Assembly: GCA_024641325.1 (NCBI GenBank)
Contig: JAHEDJ010000015.1
Coordinates: 1 to 53,794, forward strand
Direction: 5' to 3'
Origin: a bacterium
Lineage (GTDB): Bacteria; Actinomycetota; Acidimicrobiia; Spongiisociales; JAHEDJ01
Length of the DNA stretch: 53,794 nucleotides
In this document: piece by piece, positions 29,142-37,130 of the stretch
How the letters are laid out: each line of letters begins with the position of its first letter
Position numbering within the stretch: position 1 is the first letter of the stretch
The notes under the pieces: model-generated
The model's database searches: none
The model's input: the letters and a program-made list of their open reading frames with translations, nothing else
Told to the model about the DNA's origin: nothing
Program-made: the position numbers and the translations under genes

Positions 29142-29329
29142 TCGCCGCCTTTCTGAACGTAGTTCTTGACGAACTCCTCGGCGTTTTCCTCGAGTACCGA
29201 ATCGATTTCGTCGAGAAGCTCATCGATCTTCTCAGTGGCTTCCGAGGCCTTGGCCTCGATGACGATCTCTTCGGTTTCAGACTCTTTCGCGGCCGGTGTC
29301 TGTTGTTTCTTCTGTTCCTGCTCGGCCAT
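29138..29329 (-). CDS. pup: Prokaryotic ubiquitin-like protein Pup
   Basis: Small disordered tag, 63 residues, Lys/Glu/Gln-rich, with the coiled C-terminal half that binds ARC/Mpa (ATEKIDELLDEIDSVLEENA) and the ending NYVQKGGE. It ends in GGE rather than GGQ, so no deamidation is needed before ligation. ATG at 29329 has GGAGG five bases upstream; a longer TTG start at 29350 is unlikely. The first 53 bases overlap the 3' end of dop. Confidence 0.96.
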   Translation of the reverse strand: MAEQEQKKQQTPAAKESETEEIVIEAKASEATEKIDELLDEIDSVLEENAEEFVKNYVQKGGE

Positions 29330-30800
29330 CACTACCTCCAAGCGCTGCAAGGAGGCCGGCTGCGTTTGGTGAGCTTTCCAGCAACTCTTCCACGCGGTCC
29401 TTGCCTCCTCTCAAGGGTTCCATCATAGGCACCCGTTTGAGTGAACCTTCCCCGGTGTCGAACACCAAGGAGTCCCAGTTTGCAGCAACGAGCGCTCCGG
29501 GATACCGGGACACGCATTCGCCCCGAAAATAGGCTCTCGTCTCTTCGGGCGGCCGGCGCGTTGCCGCATCGACCTCCTCATCGGTGAACAACCGTCTCAG
29601 CGCACCGCGACGGGCGAGCCGGTGGTAGATCCCACGTTCCGGATCGATGTCGTGGAACTGCAGGTCGAGCGCCCGGAGTTTCGCGTCGCTCCAGGTGAGG
29701 CCGTCCCGTTCCCGCATCGCGTCGAGCAACCGGAATTTCGCCGACCAATCGAGGCGATCTGCTGTGGACAGCGGGTCACGTTCCAGGTCGTCCAGGATGC
29801 TCGCCCACTCCGCCAGCACGTGGTCGTGCTCTGTGCCCAACTGTTCGGCGTATTTGGTGAGCCATTCGTTGTACTGCCACTGCAGCTCGAGCGCAGTCGC
29901 CGTGGTGCCGTCCGCAAGTTTCAACGGAAGCCGCATGTCCAGGTCGTGGCTGACCTGCCAGCACGCCGTAACGGGATCCTGCAGAGTGATGAAGTCCGGC
30001 AGCGCTCCGTCCTCGATGGCCGCCAGGAACAGCGCCGTCGTACCGACCTTGAGGAAGGTCTGTACCTCCGACATCGTGGCATCGCCGATGATCACGTGCA
30101 GGCGCCGGTATTTCGCCGGTGTTCCGTGCGGTTCGTCCCGGGTGTTGATGATGGGGCGCTTCAGAGTGGTTTCAAGGCCGACCTCCTCCTCGAAGAAGTC
30201 TGCCCTCTGCGTCAACTGGAAATCGGTGTGCGGGCGACCGTTCTCAGCTCCGAGTTTGCCGGAACCGGTGAACACCTGGCGGGTCACAAGGAAGGTGGTC
30301 AGATGCTTGATGACCTCGTCGAACGGTAGTTGCCGGGCAAGAAGGTAGTTCTCGTGCGCTCCGTAGGAGTTTCCTTTGCCGTCGCTGTTGTTCTTGTATA
30401 GCCCGACGATTTGTCCCGCAGGAACCAACTCCTGGGCACTGCGCCCGGCCCTCGCCATGATGACCTCGCCCGCCTTGTCATGTAGCGCAGCTTGGAGCGG
30501 GTTGAGGCACTCAGGCGTTGAATACTCTGGGTGAGCATGGTCTACATACAGGCGCGCACCGTTGGTCAGAACCACATTGGGAATGCCTGCCTCGAGATCC
30601 GCGGGAGCCCGCGATTCGAACCCGAAACCGCGCACGTCCCGACCCGGCGACTCTTCTTCAAAAGACCACTTCACCCGTGCCGAATCGCCTCGATAGGCGT
30701 TAATGACGAGGCCGGATGAGACGGCAGGATTGAAATTGGGCTGGTTTCTGACCGTGATCCCGAACTCGGTTTCGGTCCCGATGACCTTCGGTAGCGCCAC
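29277..30800 (-). CDS. dop: Depupylase/deamidase Dop
   Basis: PafA paralogue that removes Pup from substrates (and deamidates GGQ-type Pup where needed). 507 residues. TETEFGIT at the N-terminus, RLYVDHAHPEYSTPE with D87 at the catalytic-Asp position (family inference), LYKNNSDGKGNSYGAHENYL, and the Dop-specific loop at about 36-75. GTG shares one base with the arc stop (TAGTG). Its last 53 bases overlap pup. The C-terminal 25 residues are Gly/Thr-rich and less conserved-looking. Confidence 0.96.
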   Translation of the reverse strand: MALPKVIGTETEFGITVRNQPNFNPAVSSGLVINAYRGDSARVKWSFEEESPGRDVRGFGFESRAPADLEAGIPNVVLTNGARLYVDHAHPEYSTPECLNPLQAALHDKAGEVIMARAGRSAQELVPAGQIVGLYKNNSDGKGNSYGAHENYLLARQLPFDEVIKHLTTFLVTRQVFTGSGKLGAENGRPHTDFQLTQRADFFEEEVGLETTLKRPIINTRDEPHGTPAKYRRLHVIIGDATMSEVQTFLKVGTTALFLAAIEDGALPDFITLQDPVTACWQVSHDLDMRLPLKLADGTTATALELQWQYNEWLTKYAEQLGTEHDHVLAEWASILDDLERDPLSTADRLDWSAKFRLLDAMRERDGLTWSDAKLRALDLQFHDIDPERGIYHRLARRGALRRLFTDEEVDAATRRPPEETRAYFRGECVSRYPGALVAANWDSLVFDTGEGSLKRVPMMEPLRGGKDRVEELLESSPNAAGLLAALGGSDGRAGTEETTDTGRERV

Positions 30801-32530
30801 TACAGATACTGGCCGGTGGTTGTCGTCTCGATCGTCTTCGACTGGGATTCGCCTTCGATCAAGGTGCGCACATAGACGATCCGCTCCCCTTTCTTGCCGG
30901 AGATCTTCGCCCAGTCGTCGGGGTTCGTCGTATTCGGAAGATCTTCATGCTCCCGGAACTCCTGTTTGATCGCCGCCAGCAGATCGGTAGTTCGAATGCC
31001 CACCTCGCCTGTTTCGATTTCTCGCTTGATGGCATCCTTCTTCGCCCGTCTGACGATGTTCTCGATCATGGCGCCGCTGGAGAAATCCTTGAAGAACAGA
31101 ACCTCACGGTCGCCGTTCGCATAGGTGACCTCGAGGAATCGGTTCTCGTCACCCTCGCCGTACATGCGCTCGACGGTCTGCTCGATCATGTCCGCGATCA
31201 TCTCCGCCGCTTCATCCTTGTGCGAAACGAGTTCATCCGGATCGAGGGGCAATGCGGGAGTGAGGTATATCTGGAAAATCTCCTTCGCAGCCTCTTCGGC
31301 GGGTCGATTGATCTTGATCTTCACGTCGAGTCGCCCGGGACGCAGAATGGCCGGATCGATCAGGTCCTCCCGATTCGACGCTCCGATGACTATCACGTTC
31401 TTCAGACTCTCCACACCGTCGAGTTCAGAGAGCAACTGGGGAACGATCGTGGACTCCACATCTGATGAGACGCCTGTACCGCGCGTTCGAAACAGCGAGT
31501 CCATCTCATCGAAGAAGACGATGACGGGCACACCTTCGTCCGACTTCTCCTTGGCCCGTTGGAAGATCAAGCGGATCTGGCGTTCGGTCTCGCCTACGTA
31601 TTTGTTGAGCAGCTCGGGGCCCTTGATATTGAGGAAGTACGACCGGGCATCCTCCCGGCCCATGCGTTTCGCAACGGCCTTGGCAAGGCTGTTGGCCACA
31701 GCTTTGGCAATCAGCGTCTTGCCGCACCCGGGTGGGCCGTAGAGCAGAACGCCCTTCGGGGCCTCGAGATCGTATTTGTCGAAGAGACTCTTGTGTACGT
31801 ATGGAAGCTCGACAGCATCCCGTATCGTCTCGATTTGATCTCTCAATCCTCCGACCATCTCGTACGTGATGTCGGGAACTTCTTCGAGGACGAGCTCTTC
31901 AACCTCCGGCCGCGCCAGCTTCTCGTGCACGAGGCTGGCCTTGCCGTCTATTCGCACATGATCGCCGGCGCGCAGGAACTGGTCGCGCATCGGTTCGGCG
32001 ATCTCGACAACTCGTTCCTCATCGCCGTGACCCACGACGATCAGCCGGTGGTCGTCGAGCCGCTCCTTGACCGTGGCGATTTCACCGGTCGGGTCGAAGT
32101 GCCTCACGTCGACCACGTTGAAGGACTCATTGAGCAGGACTTCTTGGCCGCGCTGCAGTTGCTTGACTTCGATCGTCGGCTGGGCATTCACCCGCATCTT
32201 CCGTCCGGCAGCCAGCAAATCAACTGTGCCGTCGTCGTTCACCTTGAGGATTGTGCCGAACGGGTTTGGCGGTGTCGTCAGCTTCTCGACCTCGTCGCGC
32301 AACAGCGACAGCTGCTCTCGAGCTTCTTCGAGCACAGCAGTAAGGCGTTCGTTCTGTTCGGCAGCTTTGCGGATCTGTGCCTTCTGCTCGATCAACCGCT
32401 CTTCGAGAATCCGTACGTGCTTGGGAGCATCCAAGAGTCGAGCGCGAAGGATTCCTACCTCAACTTCGAGCTCTGCGACCTTGTCGAGAAGATCTCTGAT
32501 CTGGTCCGGGTCCTGGGATTCGTGCGTCAT
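30800..32530 (-). CDS. arc: Proteasome-activating AAA ATPase ARC/Mpa
   Basis: Hexameric unfoldase that recognises Pup and feeds substrates to the 20S core. 576 residues: N-terminal coiled coil (about 8-80), tandem OB domains (about 85-225), then an AAA module with Walker A GPPGCGKT, Walker [10 protein letters not shown] and arginine-finger region. It ends GQYL, the proteasome-docking tail with a penultimate tyrosine. ATG at 32530 (MTHESQ) has GAGAGG upstream and TATACT at 32548-32553. Called Mpa in mycobacteria. Confidence 0.96.
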   Translation of the reverse strand: MTHESQDPDQIRDLLDKVAELEVEVGILRARLLDAPKHVRILEERLIEQKAQIRKAAEQNERLTAVLEEAREQLSLLRDEVEKLTTPPNPFGTILKVNDDGTVDLLAAGRKMRVNAQPTIEVKQLQRGQEVLLNESFNVVDVRHFDPTGEIATVKERLDDHRLIVVGHGDEERVVEIAEPMRDQFLRAGDHVRIDGKASLVHEKLARPEVEELVLEEVPDITYEMVGGLRDQIETIRDAVELPYVHKSLFDKYDLEAPKGVLLYGPPGCGKTLIAKAVANSLAKAVAKRMGREDARSYFLNIKGPELLNKYVGETERQIRLIFQRAKEKSDEGVPVIVFFDEMDSLFRTRGTGVSSDVESTIVPQLLSELDGVESLKNVIVIGASNREDLIDPAILRPGRLDVKIKINRPAEEAAKEIFQIYLTPALPLDPDELVSHKDEAAEMIADMIEQTVERMYGEGDENRFLEVTYANGDREVLFFKDFSSGAMIENIVRRAKKDAIKREIETGEVGIRTTDLLAAIKQEFREHEDLPNTTNPDDWAKISGKKGERIVYVRTLIEGESQSKTIETTTTGQYL

Positions 32531-32547
32531 GAGCCACCTCTCTTCGC

Positions 32548-32553
32548 AGTATA
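32548..32553 (-). promoter_or_regulatory. Candidate -10 box for the proteasome operon
   Basis: TATACT, minus strand, 17 bases before the arc ATG, with GAGAGG between. It lies in the 122-base gap divergent from the ferredoxin gene. No convincing -35 at 16-18 bases; TTTACA lies 14 bases upstream. Confidence 0.4.
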
Positions 32554-32652
32554 CGGACGCCCCGCGATGTAAAAGGGACCCGTTGATGTTCCGGTACCAC
32601 GGGGCCGTGTTGTAGGATGGCGCCTCGCAAAACACCGAACCAGGAGTTCGAC

Positions 32653-32898
32653 ATGAAGGTGTGGATCGATCAGGATCTCTGCACAGGAGACGGCCTCTGT
32701 GAGGAGATCGCCCCCGACGTATTCGTAATGCTCGATGACGGCCTCGCGTATGTGCGTGAGGGCGAGAAGATCTTCGCAGCGGAAGCGGGGAACCCGCAGG
32801 GAGCCGATGGGCTCGCTGTGGTGCCGGAAGGCCAGGAAGATGTGACTGTTGAGTCCGCCGAGGAATGCCCCGGCGAATGCATCTTCATTGAGCCGTAA
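32653..32898 (+). CDS. Small ferredoxin, probably [3Fe-4S] type
   Basis: An 81-residue acidic ferredoxin. C10, D13 and C16 in CTGDGLC replace the CxxCxxC triplet with Cys-Asp-Cys, and C72 in EECPGEC supplies the next ligand, so a [3Fe-4S] or Asp-ligated cluster is expected; C76 is extra. A segment at about 32-65 is longer than in many relatives. Such ferredoxins often serve cytochromes P450. ATG at 32653 has AGGAG seven bases upstream. Divergent from arc and converging with trmI with a 14-base overlap. Confidence 0.85.
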   Translation: MKVWIDQDLCTGDGLCEEIAPDVFVMLDDGLAYVREGEKIFAAEAGNPQGADGLAVVPEGQEDVTVESAEECPGECIFIEP

Positions 32899-33748
32899 AC
32901 TCTTCTTCTTCCGTTACGACTGATATCGAATCGGAGTCTTCGGACTCCGATTCTTTTTGCGGTCTCCCCGGAACAACTTTTCTTGCCACGCAGATGAAGC
33001 CTGTATGTCCGACCATTTGATGGTCCGGGCGAACGGATCGTCCCTGTACGTTCCATGTGCGTAGGAGGGCTTCGAACGCCAGCACATCCTCGAAACAGCC
33101 GCTCATCCGAAGCGACTCGACCGTTTGCTGGAGTTGCGGCACCGTCGGCACGTAGGCACAGAACACACCTCCCCCGCCTAGGCCCCGGGTAGCCGGCTCG
33201 ACACTGTGCCACGGCTCTGGAACATCGAGCACGATTCGATCGGGTCGAACGTCCAGTACCTGCTCCTCGACCTCCCCGACGCGCAGCTCCAGGTTGTCCG
33301 GGATCCCTCCCAGCCAGCGGCTGATGGTCTTCTTGGCGTGATCCGCGTGGTCATCGCGTCGTTCGACGCTCACGACCCTGCCGGTCGGGCCAACCGCTCT
33401 CAAAAGGCCCAACGTCAGGGCTCCCGAACCGGTCCCCGCCTCGAGGACAATCGAACCGGGTGCGATGTCTGCATAAACGAGAATCGGGCCCAGGTCCTTT
33501 GGATAAACCACCTGGGCGCCCCGTCGCATTTTGAGGACGTAGTCCGACAACCGTGGTCGAAGCACTACAAACTCCGCACCGCCGGTCGATACGACGCGCG
33601 AACCGTCCTCGGTCCCGATCAGGTCGTTATGGTCAACGACGCCGTGATGGGTGTGAAAGGACCCGCCTTCCTGCAGACGCAACAGAAAACGGCGCTTCTT
33701 GCCGTCGATCAGGAGGCACTGATCACCGGCTGCGAATGATTCGGTCAT
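32885..33748 (-). CDS. trmI: tRNA (adenine-58-N1)-methyltransferase TrmI
   Basis: SAM-dependent methylation of A58 in the tRNA T-loop. 287 residues: N-terminal β domain, then YPKDLGPILVYADIAPG, SAM motif VLEAGTGSGALTLGLL, and DRIVLDVPEPWH. The C-terminus adds a Ser/Glu-rich acidic tail of about 25 residues (KESESEDSDSISV and on). ATG at 33748 shares ATGA with the ttuA stop. Its M. tuberculosis counterpart by place is Rv2118c. Co-location with ttuA/ttuB fits the known dependence of T54 thiolation on m1A58 in Thermus. Confidence 0.93.
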   Translation of the reverse strand: MTESFAAGDQCLLIDGKKRRFLLRLQEGGSFHTHHGVVDHNDLIGTEDGSRVVSTGGAEFVVLRPRLSDYVLKMRRGAQVVYPKDLGPILVYADIAPGSIVLEAGTGSGALTLGLLRAVGPTGRVVSVERRDDHADHAKKTISRWLGGIPDNLELRVGEVEEQVLDVRPDRIVLDVPEPWHSVEPATRGLGGGGVFCAYVPTVPQLQQTVESLRMSGCFEDVLAFEALLRTWNVQGRSVRPDHQMVGHTGFICVARKVVPGRPQKESESEDSDSISVVTEEEEFTAQ

Positions 33749-34659
33749 TGGCCCTCTCCGGTTGGCTTTGCTGCACGATCCTGGAGCTTGCAGAACGCGC
33801 ACACGTCACCGGTTGTCGGTGATCCGCACACGCTACAGGCCGTGAGCACCGGCCGTGGGCCTTCATTGAAGATCGGCGAGCCTCGCTCGAGAAAACCGAA
33901 GAGGAACCGTTGTTTGAATCCCGGCCTCTGCTGCTCCATGGCATTCAGTTGCTCTTTGATCCGGTTGATGGTGTTGCCGTTGGCCATCGGGCACTCATCT
34001 ATCTCGTAGTCGATTCCACGAATCACCGCATAGGCGGCGGTCTCGCGCTCGGCGACCCTTATCAACGGCTTGACTTTGCGGGCCAATCCCGCGTCGGTCT
34101 CGACGAGCACCGGGTGCTGACGGGCCAGGTAGTCGATGTTCCAACTTGCGACGTTGCTGAAGAGGGTGGCGGCTTCATCGTCCAGGTTGTGGCCCATGAC
34201 CAGGACGTTGTATCCGCCTCTGCGCGCGACGGAGTTCAGCACGTACCGCTTGGAAAGTCCGCAGGCGGAGCATGCTGTGCGACTGGACGATGCGGCCGCG
34301 GCCGGAATGTCGAAACCGAACTCGTCTTGCAGGTCGACCTCCAGCAAGGTGAGATCGCGTTGGTCGGCGAACACCCTCGAATAGTTGGTCGAATCGACGC
34401 TGTAGGCCCCGATTCCAAGCTCCAGGTTCACGCCGTCTACTCGGTAGCCGAGTTCGGTGAGAATCTCCCACAGAGCGAGGCTGTCTTTGCCGCCGGATAC
34501 GCCCAGCAGAAGCCGATCATCGGAGTTGAACATCTCGAAGTCCTCGATCGTTCGCTGCACCTGGCGATGGATGTGTTCGACGAAATGCTCACCGCAGAAC
34601 GCCGCATTATGACGGCGCACTTCGATGGCGGCTCGACTCCGACAAACCCGGCAACGCAT
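33745..34659 (-). CDS. ttuA: tRNA 2-thiolation enzyme TtuA-like
   Basis: PP-loop ATPase of 304 residues that should thiolate U54 in tRNA. N-terminal zinc site C3, C6, C22, H25; PP-loop GVSGGKDS at 53-60; the catalytic/cluster cysteines C130 and C133 (ACSACG) and C223 (DECPM), which fall almost exactly where Thermus TtuA has its [4Fe-4S] cysteines; and a C-terminal zinc pair (CSVCG, CAFC). The zinc fingers separate it from TilS, and TtcA lacks this pattern. Four bases after ttuB, and overlaps trmI, so the three are probably one unit. Confidence 0.87.
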   Translation of the reverse strand: MRCRVCRSRAAIEVRRHNAAFCGEHFVEHIHRQVQRTIEDFEMFNSDDRLLLGVSGGKDSLALWEILTELGYRVDGVNLELGIGAYSVDSTNYSRVFADQRDLTLLEVDLQDEFGFDIPAAAASSSRTACSACGLSKRYVLNSVARRGGYNVLVMGHNLDDEAATLFSNVASWNIDYLARQHPVLVETDAGLARKVKPLIRVAERETAAYAVIRGIDYEIDECPMANGNTINRIKEQLNAMEQQRPGFKQRFLFGFLERGSPIFNEGPRPVLTACSVCGSPTTGDVCAFCKLQDRAAKPTGEGQ

Positions 34660-34662
34660 TCC

Positions 34663-34857
34663 TCAGCCGCCGGAAATCACAGGACGAAGCTCAATCTCAT
34701 CCGTATTGTCGAGCCGATCGGTTGACAGCAGAAGCTCGTTGCCCCGGATCACCAGAACCGACTCGGGAAGAATGGACAGCTTCTCGAGCAACTGGCGGAC
34801 GGTCAACGGCCCCTGAATGTCTTCTTCGCGCCGGGGGTGGCGAAGAAGTACCTTCAT
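34663..34857 (-). CDS. ttuB: Ubiquitin-like sulfur carrier TtuB-like (ThiS/MoaD fold)
   Basis: A 64-residue β-grasp protein ending RPVISGG. Sulfur-carrier proteins of the ThiS/MoaD/TtuB group end in Gly-Gly, which becomes a thiocarboxylate after E1-like activation. From memory, Thermus TtuB has about the same length and a closely similar end. In Thermus TtuB also forms covalent protein conjugates. Directly upstream of ttuA. No ThiF/TtuC activating enzyme is in the window. ATG shares ATGA with the stop of a small membrane ORF upstream. Confidence 0.82.
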   Translation of the reverse strand: MKVLLRHPRREEDIQGPLTVRQLLEKLSILPESVLVIRGNELLLSTDRLDNTDEIELRPVISGG

Positions 34858-34949
34858 GACAAGACGGAGAGGGCGGCCACCACCATTGTGAGGACCATGC
34901 CAATCACCACGACGATGACGACTGTTCTAATGAATCTTTGATTTCGCAT
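34854..34949 (-). CDS. 31-residue single-span membrane peptide upstream of ttuB
   Basis: A very short frame: MRNQRFIRTVVIVVV continues as one hydrophobic helix and ends AALSVLS. Its stop overlaps the ttuB start as ATGA, the same coupling seen through this region, which supports translation. There is no purine-rich ribosome-binding site, but TAAACT lies 9 bases before the ATG. A positively charged N-terminus and one helix suggest an N-in membrane peptide. No family recognised; it could be a chance frame. Confidence 0.4.
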   Translation of the reverse strand: MRNQRFIRTVVIVVVIGMVLTMVVAALSVLS

Positions 34950-34958
34950 GGAGAGGTG

Positions 34959-34964
34959 AGTTTA
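34959..34964 (-). promoter_or_regulatory. Candidate -10 box for the ttuB-ttuA-trmI unit
   Basis: TAAACT (TANNNT), minus strand, exactly 9 bases before the ATG of the small membrane ORF; no Shine-Dalgarno sequence between. Confidence 0.35.
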
Positions 34965-34997
34965 GGTCGCATGCCATGGTTTCAGGCATCGTCGACG

Positions 34998-35011
34998 AAT
35001 TGCGAATTGCG
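34998..35011. repeat. Intergenic 14-mer repeat, copy 3
   Basis: AATTGCGAATTGCG, one base from the copy at 26095-26108, in the gap between the ttuB unit and the 70-residue plus-strand gene. Confidence 0.45.
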
Positions 35012-35038
35012 CACGGCGGATTGCTAACTTCAGGAACG

Positions 35039-35251
35039 ATGAATCCCTTCACTTCGATGAATCCACTGTCTGCCGGATTGAGCAGGGCGTTTCGTGGTCT
35101 TCGCACGGGTGACCCGCAACTCATTCTGTTGGGCGCCGCTTTGCTGGCGTATGCATGGCTGCACAGCCGACCATCCGGCAAGGAGTTGGTCTACAAGCGC
35201 AAGTTGAAGACCGGAGAAGGCGTGCAGGTCAGGTTCAAGCAACCGACCTGA
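35039..35251 (+). CDS. Small membrane-associated protein of unknown function
   Basis: A 70-residue protein: polar start (MNPFTSMNPLSAGLSRAFRG), one hydrophobic segment (LILLGAALLAYAWLHS), then a basic tail (KELVYKRKLKTGEGVQV). Probably a bitopic membrane protein. AGGA lies just upstream of the ATG. Its stop is 2 bases from the converging small membrane gene at 35254. No family recognised. Confidence 0.55.
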   Translation: MNPFTSMNPLSAGLSRAFRGLRTGDPQLILLGAALLAYAWLHSRPSGKELVYKRKLKTGEGVQVRFKQPT

Positions 35252-35253
35252 GT

Positions 35254-35445
35254 TCAGACCCGGTAAACCTCGACAACGGCCTTACCTTCTTTGCCCTTGC
35301 GACGACCAAAGATGAAGGCAAACGCGACAATCGCGACAACGCCGACCGCCAGCCAGACGGCACTCGTCTTGGCAGCTTGTTTGGTCTCCTGAAGAGCGTC
35401 CTCGATCTGTTTCGCCTTGGCTTCGATATCGGCGCGCGTAACCAT
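35254..35445 (-). CDS. Small single-pass membrane protein
   Basis: A 63-residue protein with a charged helical N-terminus (TRADIEAKAKQIEDALQETK) and one membrane span (TSAVWLAVGVVAIVAFAFIF) followed by a basic GRRKGKEGK patch. Its ATG overlaps the stop of the holin-family gene as TGATG. The pair resembles small-membrane-protein operons often seen in actinobacteria (DUF1469 with DUF3618-like partners); function unknown. Confidence 0.6.
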   Translation of the reverse strand: MVTRADIEAKAKQIEDALQETKQAAKTSAVWLAVGVVAIVAFAFIFGRRKGKEGKAVVEVYRV

Positions 35446-35738
35446 CAGCGTGTAGCCCTCCAGATAATCAGCCCGGCACTTCCCGCCAGGAGCAGCGTAG
35501 AGATGAAATAGGCGAGCGACTTCCACAGCTCACCCTCCGGCAGAATCATCACGAGCACCAATGCGAGTGCGATGCCGAGGAAAATGGCGCCGAAGGCAAA
35601 CAGCATGCCGGCCCCGATGCCCATTCCGGCTACGCGGCCGAGGCGTTTAGCCGGCTCGACGGTCTCCTGCATGATGTACTGCTTGGACAGATCTGTTAGC
35701 TCGGTGACCAGTTGGGGTAGTTCTTTTGCGCTGCTCAT
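35445..35738 (-). CDS. Phage-holin-superfamily / DUF1469-like membrane protein
   Basis: A 97-residue protein with an amphipathic N-terminus (LPQLVTELTDLSKQYIMQE) and two hydrophobic segments (GMGIGAGMLFAFGAIFLGIA; SLAYFISTLLLAGSAGLIIW). This is the pattern of DUF1469/actinobacterial 'holin III' family proteins, most of which are chromosomal and not phage-encoded. No phage genes surround it. No ribosome-binding site; TAGCCT lies 9 bases before the ATG. Confidence 0.7.
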   Translation of the reverse strand: MSSAKELPQLVTELTDLSKQYIMQETVEPAKRLGRVAGMGIGAGMLFAFGAIFLGIALALVLVMILPEGELWKSLAYFISTLLLAGSAGLIIWRATR

Positions 35739-35747
35739 CTCGAGATC

Positions 35748-35753
35748 AGGCTA
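35748..35753 (-). promoter_or_regulatory. Candidate -10 box for the small membrane gene pair
   Basis: TAGCCT (TANNNT), minus strand, exactly 9 bases before the ATG at 35738, without a Shine-Dalgarno sequence. Confidence 0.33.
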
Positions 35754-35845
35754 CTCCTTTGATCGGAACTGGGTGGAATCCACAGAGGGATCTCCGATTG
35801 AGGCGACCACAAGTCGGTGCTAGACCGTCTACCCTGCCACCTCGC

Positions 35846-37120
35846 ATGCGCGGCGAGATCTGGCTTCAGCGACCACGCCCCGGCCGGGGTCGGCATCGGG
35901 CTGTTTTCGGTCTCGGTGCGAGATTTCACATGGTGTGGGCGGGTCAGGCGATCTCGCAGTTGGGGGATTACGTCGCCTACTTCACCATTCCTGCCTTCGT
36001 CAGGTATGTGATCACCAACCAGCCGTCCGACTTCGGGCTCATATATGCGGCGGAGAGCCTGCCGACCTTCCTGGTAGGGGTCTTTGCCGGAGTGCTTTTG
36101 GATCGCCTGCGGCTCCGCCCGGTAATGATCGTGGCGGACCTGGTTAGAGCGGGCGCCTTCCTGGTGCTGGCCCGGATTGCCGCCGGCGCTTCGCCCGGCC
36201 TGTCGGCGATCCTGGCCATTTCGTTTCTCGTCGGAACCTTCGCCGCAACTTTCACAAGTGCCTTGTTCTCGTTCCTCCCCGTGATCGTCAAGGCCGACCA
36301 ACTGGGCATCGCCAATGCCCGGGTCGCGTTGGTTCAGCAAATCGCGTTCGTTGTGGGCCCGGCAGTCGGGGGCCTTATCGTCAGTTTCTGGGACTATACG
36401 ACCGCGTTTGCTCTGAACTCGCTGACCTTCCTCATCTCTGCGATTTCCATCATGGCCGTTGGCTCGGCCGCGCGAGAGAAGCAGGCCGGCCGCGGCGGTT
36501 ACTGGGCCGAGGCACGCGAAGGCTTCGCGTACCTATGGGAAGAACGCCGGTTGCGTCTGTTGACGGCTGCGGGGGCGATTTCCAACTTCGTGGTCGGGTT
36601 TCTCGAGTCCACCATCGTGTTGATCGGTGCCGACATCTTCGGAATCGTCGAAACTGACGAGCTGAGTCTCCTCTACGTCGCCAGTGGTGTTGGAGGGATT
36701 CTGGGAGCTCTGTCAGCGGGCAGCGTCGGGAAACTGTTGGGCCTCGGCCGAACTCTGGTGGTTGGAATGCTCCTGTTTGGATCCGGATTCACGCTCTTGA
36801 CTTTCATGAACGCTCAGTGGCAGGTCCTAACCGTCATGACTGTGACGTTCCTCGGGCTCACCTGGATCAACGTTCCACTCATCACCATGCGGCAGCTCTA
36901 TACCCCCGACCGCCTGCTCGGACGTGTCACTTCTGCATCCCGGGCGGTGATGTGGAGCACTCTCCCCATCGGTTCGCTCGCCGGCACCCGGATTGCCGAC
37001 TTCTTCGGGATCGAGACAATCGCCAGAATCGAACCGCTGTTCATAATCGCCTTCGGGTTGTACCTGATCTGGACACCCATCTGGACTGCTACTGCGCAAA
37101 GAGCCACCGCCGACTCCTAG
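35846..37120 (+). CDS. MFS-family transporter
   Basis: Major-facilitator transporter of about 424 residues and 10-12 membrane segments; the first (VWAGQAISQLGDYVAYFTIP) and the loop motif FAGVLLDRLRLRPVMIVADL are typical of the MFS_3/enterobactin-exporter-like group. Likely drug or metabolite efflux; substrate unknown. The start is uncertain: ATG at 35846 is used, with TACCCT 10 bases upstream; an internal ATG at 35930 is also possible. A 50-base gap with a palindrome separates it from aidB. Confidence 0.85.
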   Translation: MRGEIWLQRPRPGRGRHRAVFGLGARFHMVWAGQAISQLGDYVAYFTIPAFVRYVITNQPSDFGLIYAAESLPTFLVGVFAGVLLDRLRLRPVMIVADLVRAGAFLVLARIAAGASPGLSAILAISFLVGTFAATFTSALFSFLPVIVKADQLGIANARVALVQQIAFVVGPAVGGLIVSFWDYTTAFALNSLTFLISAISIMAVGSAAREKQAGRGGYWAEAREGFAYLWEERRLRLLTAAGAISNFVVGFLESTIVLIGADIFGIVETDELSLLYVASGVGGILGALSAGSVGKLLGLGRTLVVGMLLFGSGFTLLTFMNAQWQVLTVMTVTFLGLTWINVPLITMRQLYTPDRLLGRVTSASRAVMWSTLPIGSLAGTRIADFFGIETIARIEPLFIIAFGLYLIWTPIWTATAQRATADS

Positions 37121-37130
37121 AGGGCGTTCT

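Noticed and set aside
33745-34659. TilS or TtcA assignment for the PP-loop enzyme
   Set aside because: N- and C-terminal zinc sites, the C130/C133/C223 pattern and the adjacent ttuB-like gene fit TtuA better.
35254-35738. Holin-like protein as a prophage remnant
   Set aside because: No endolysin, integrase, capsid or attachment sites nearby; the family is commonly chromosomal.
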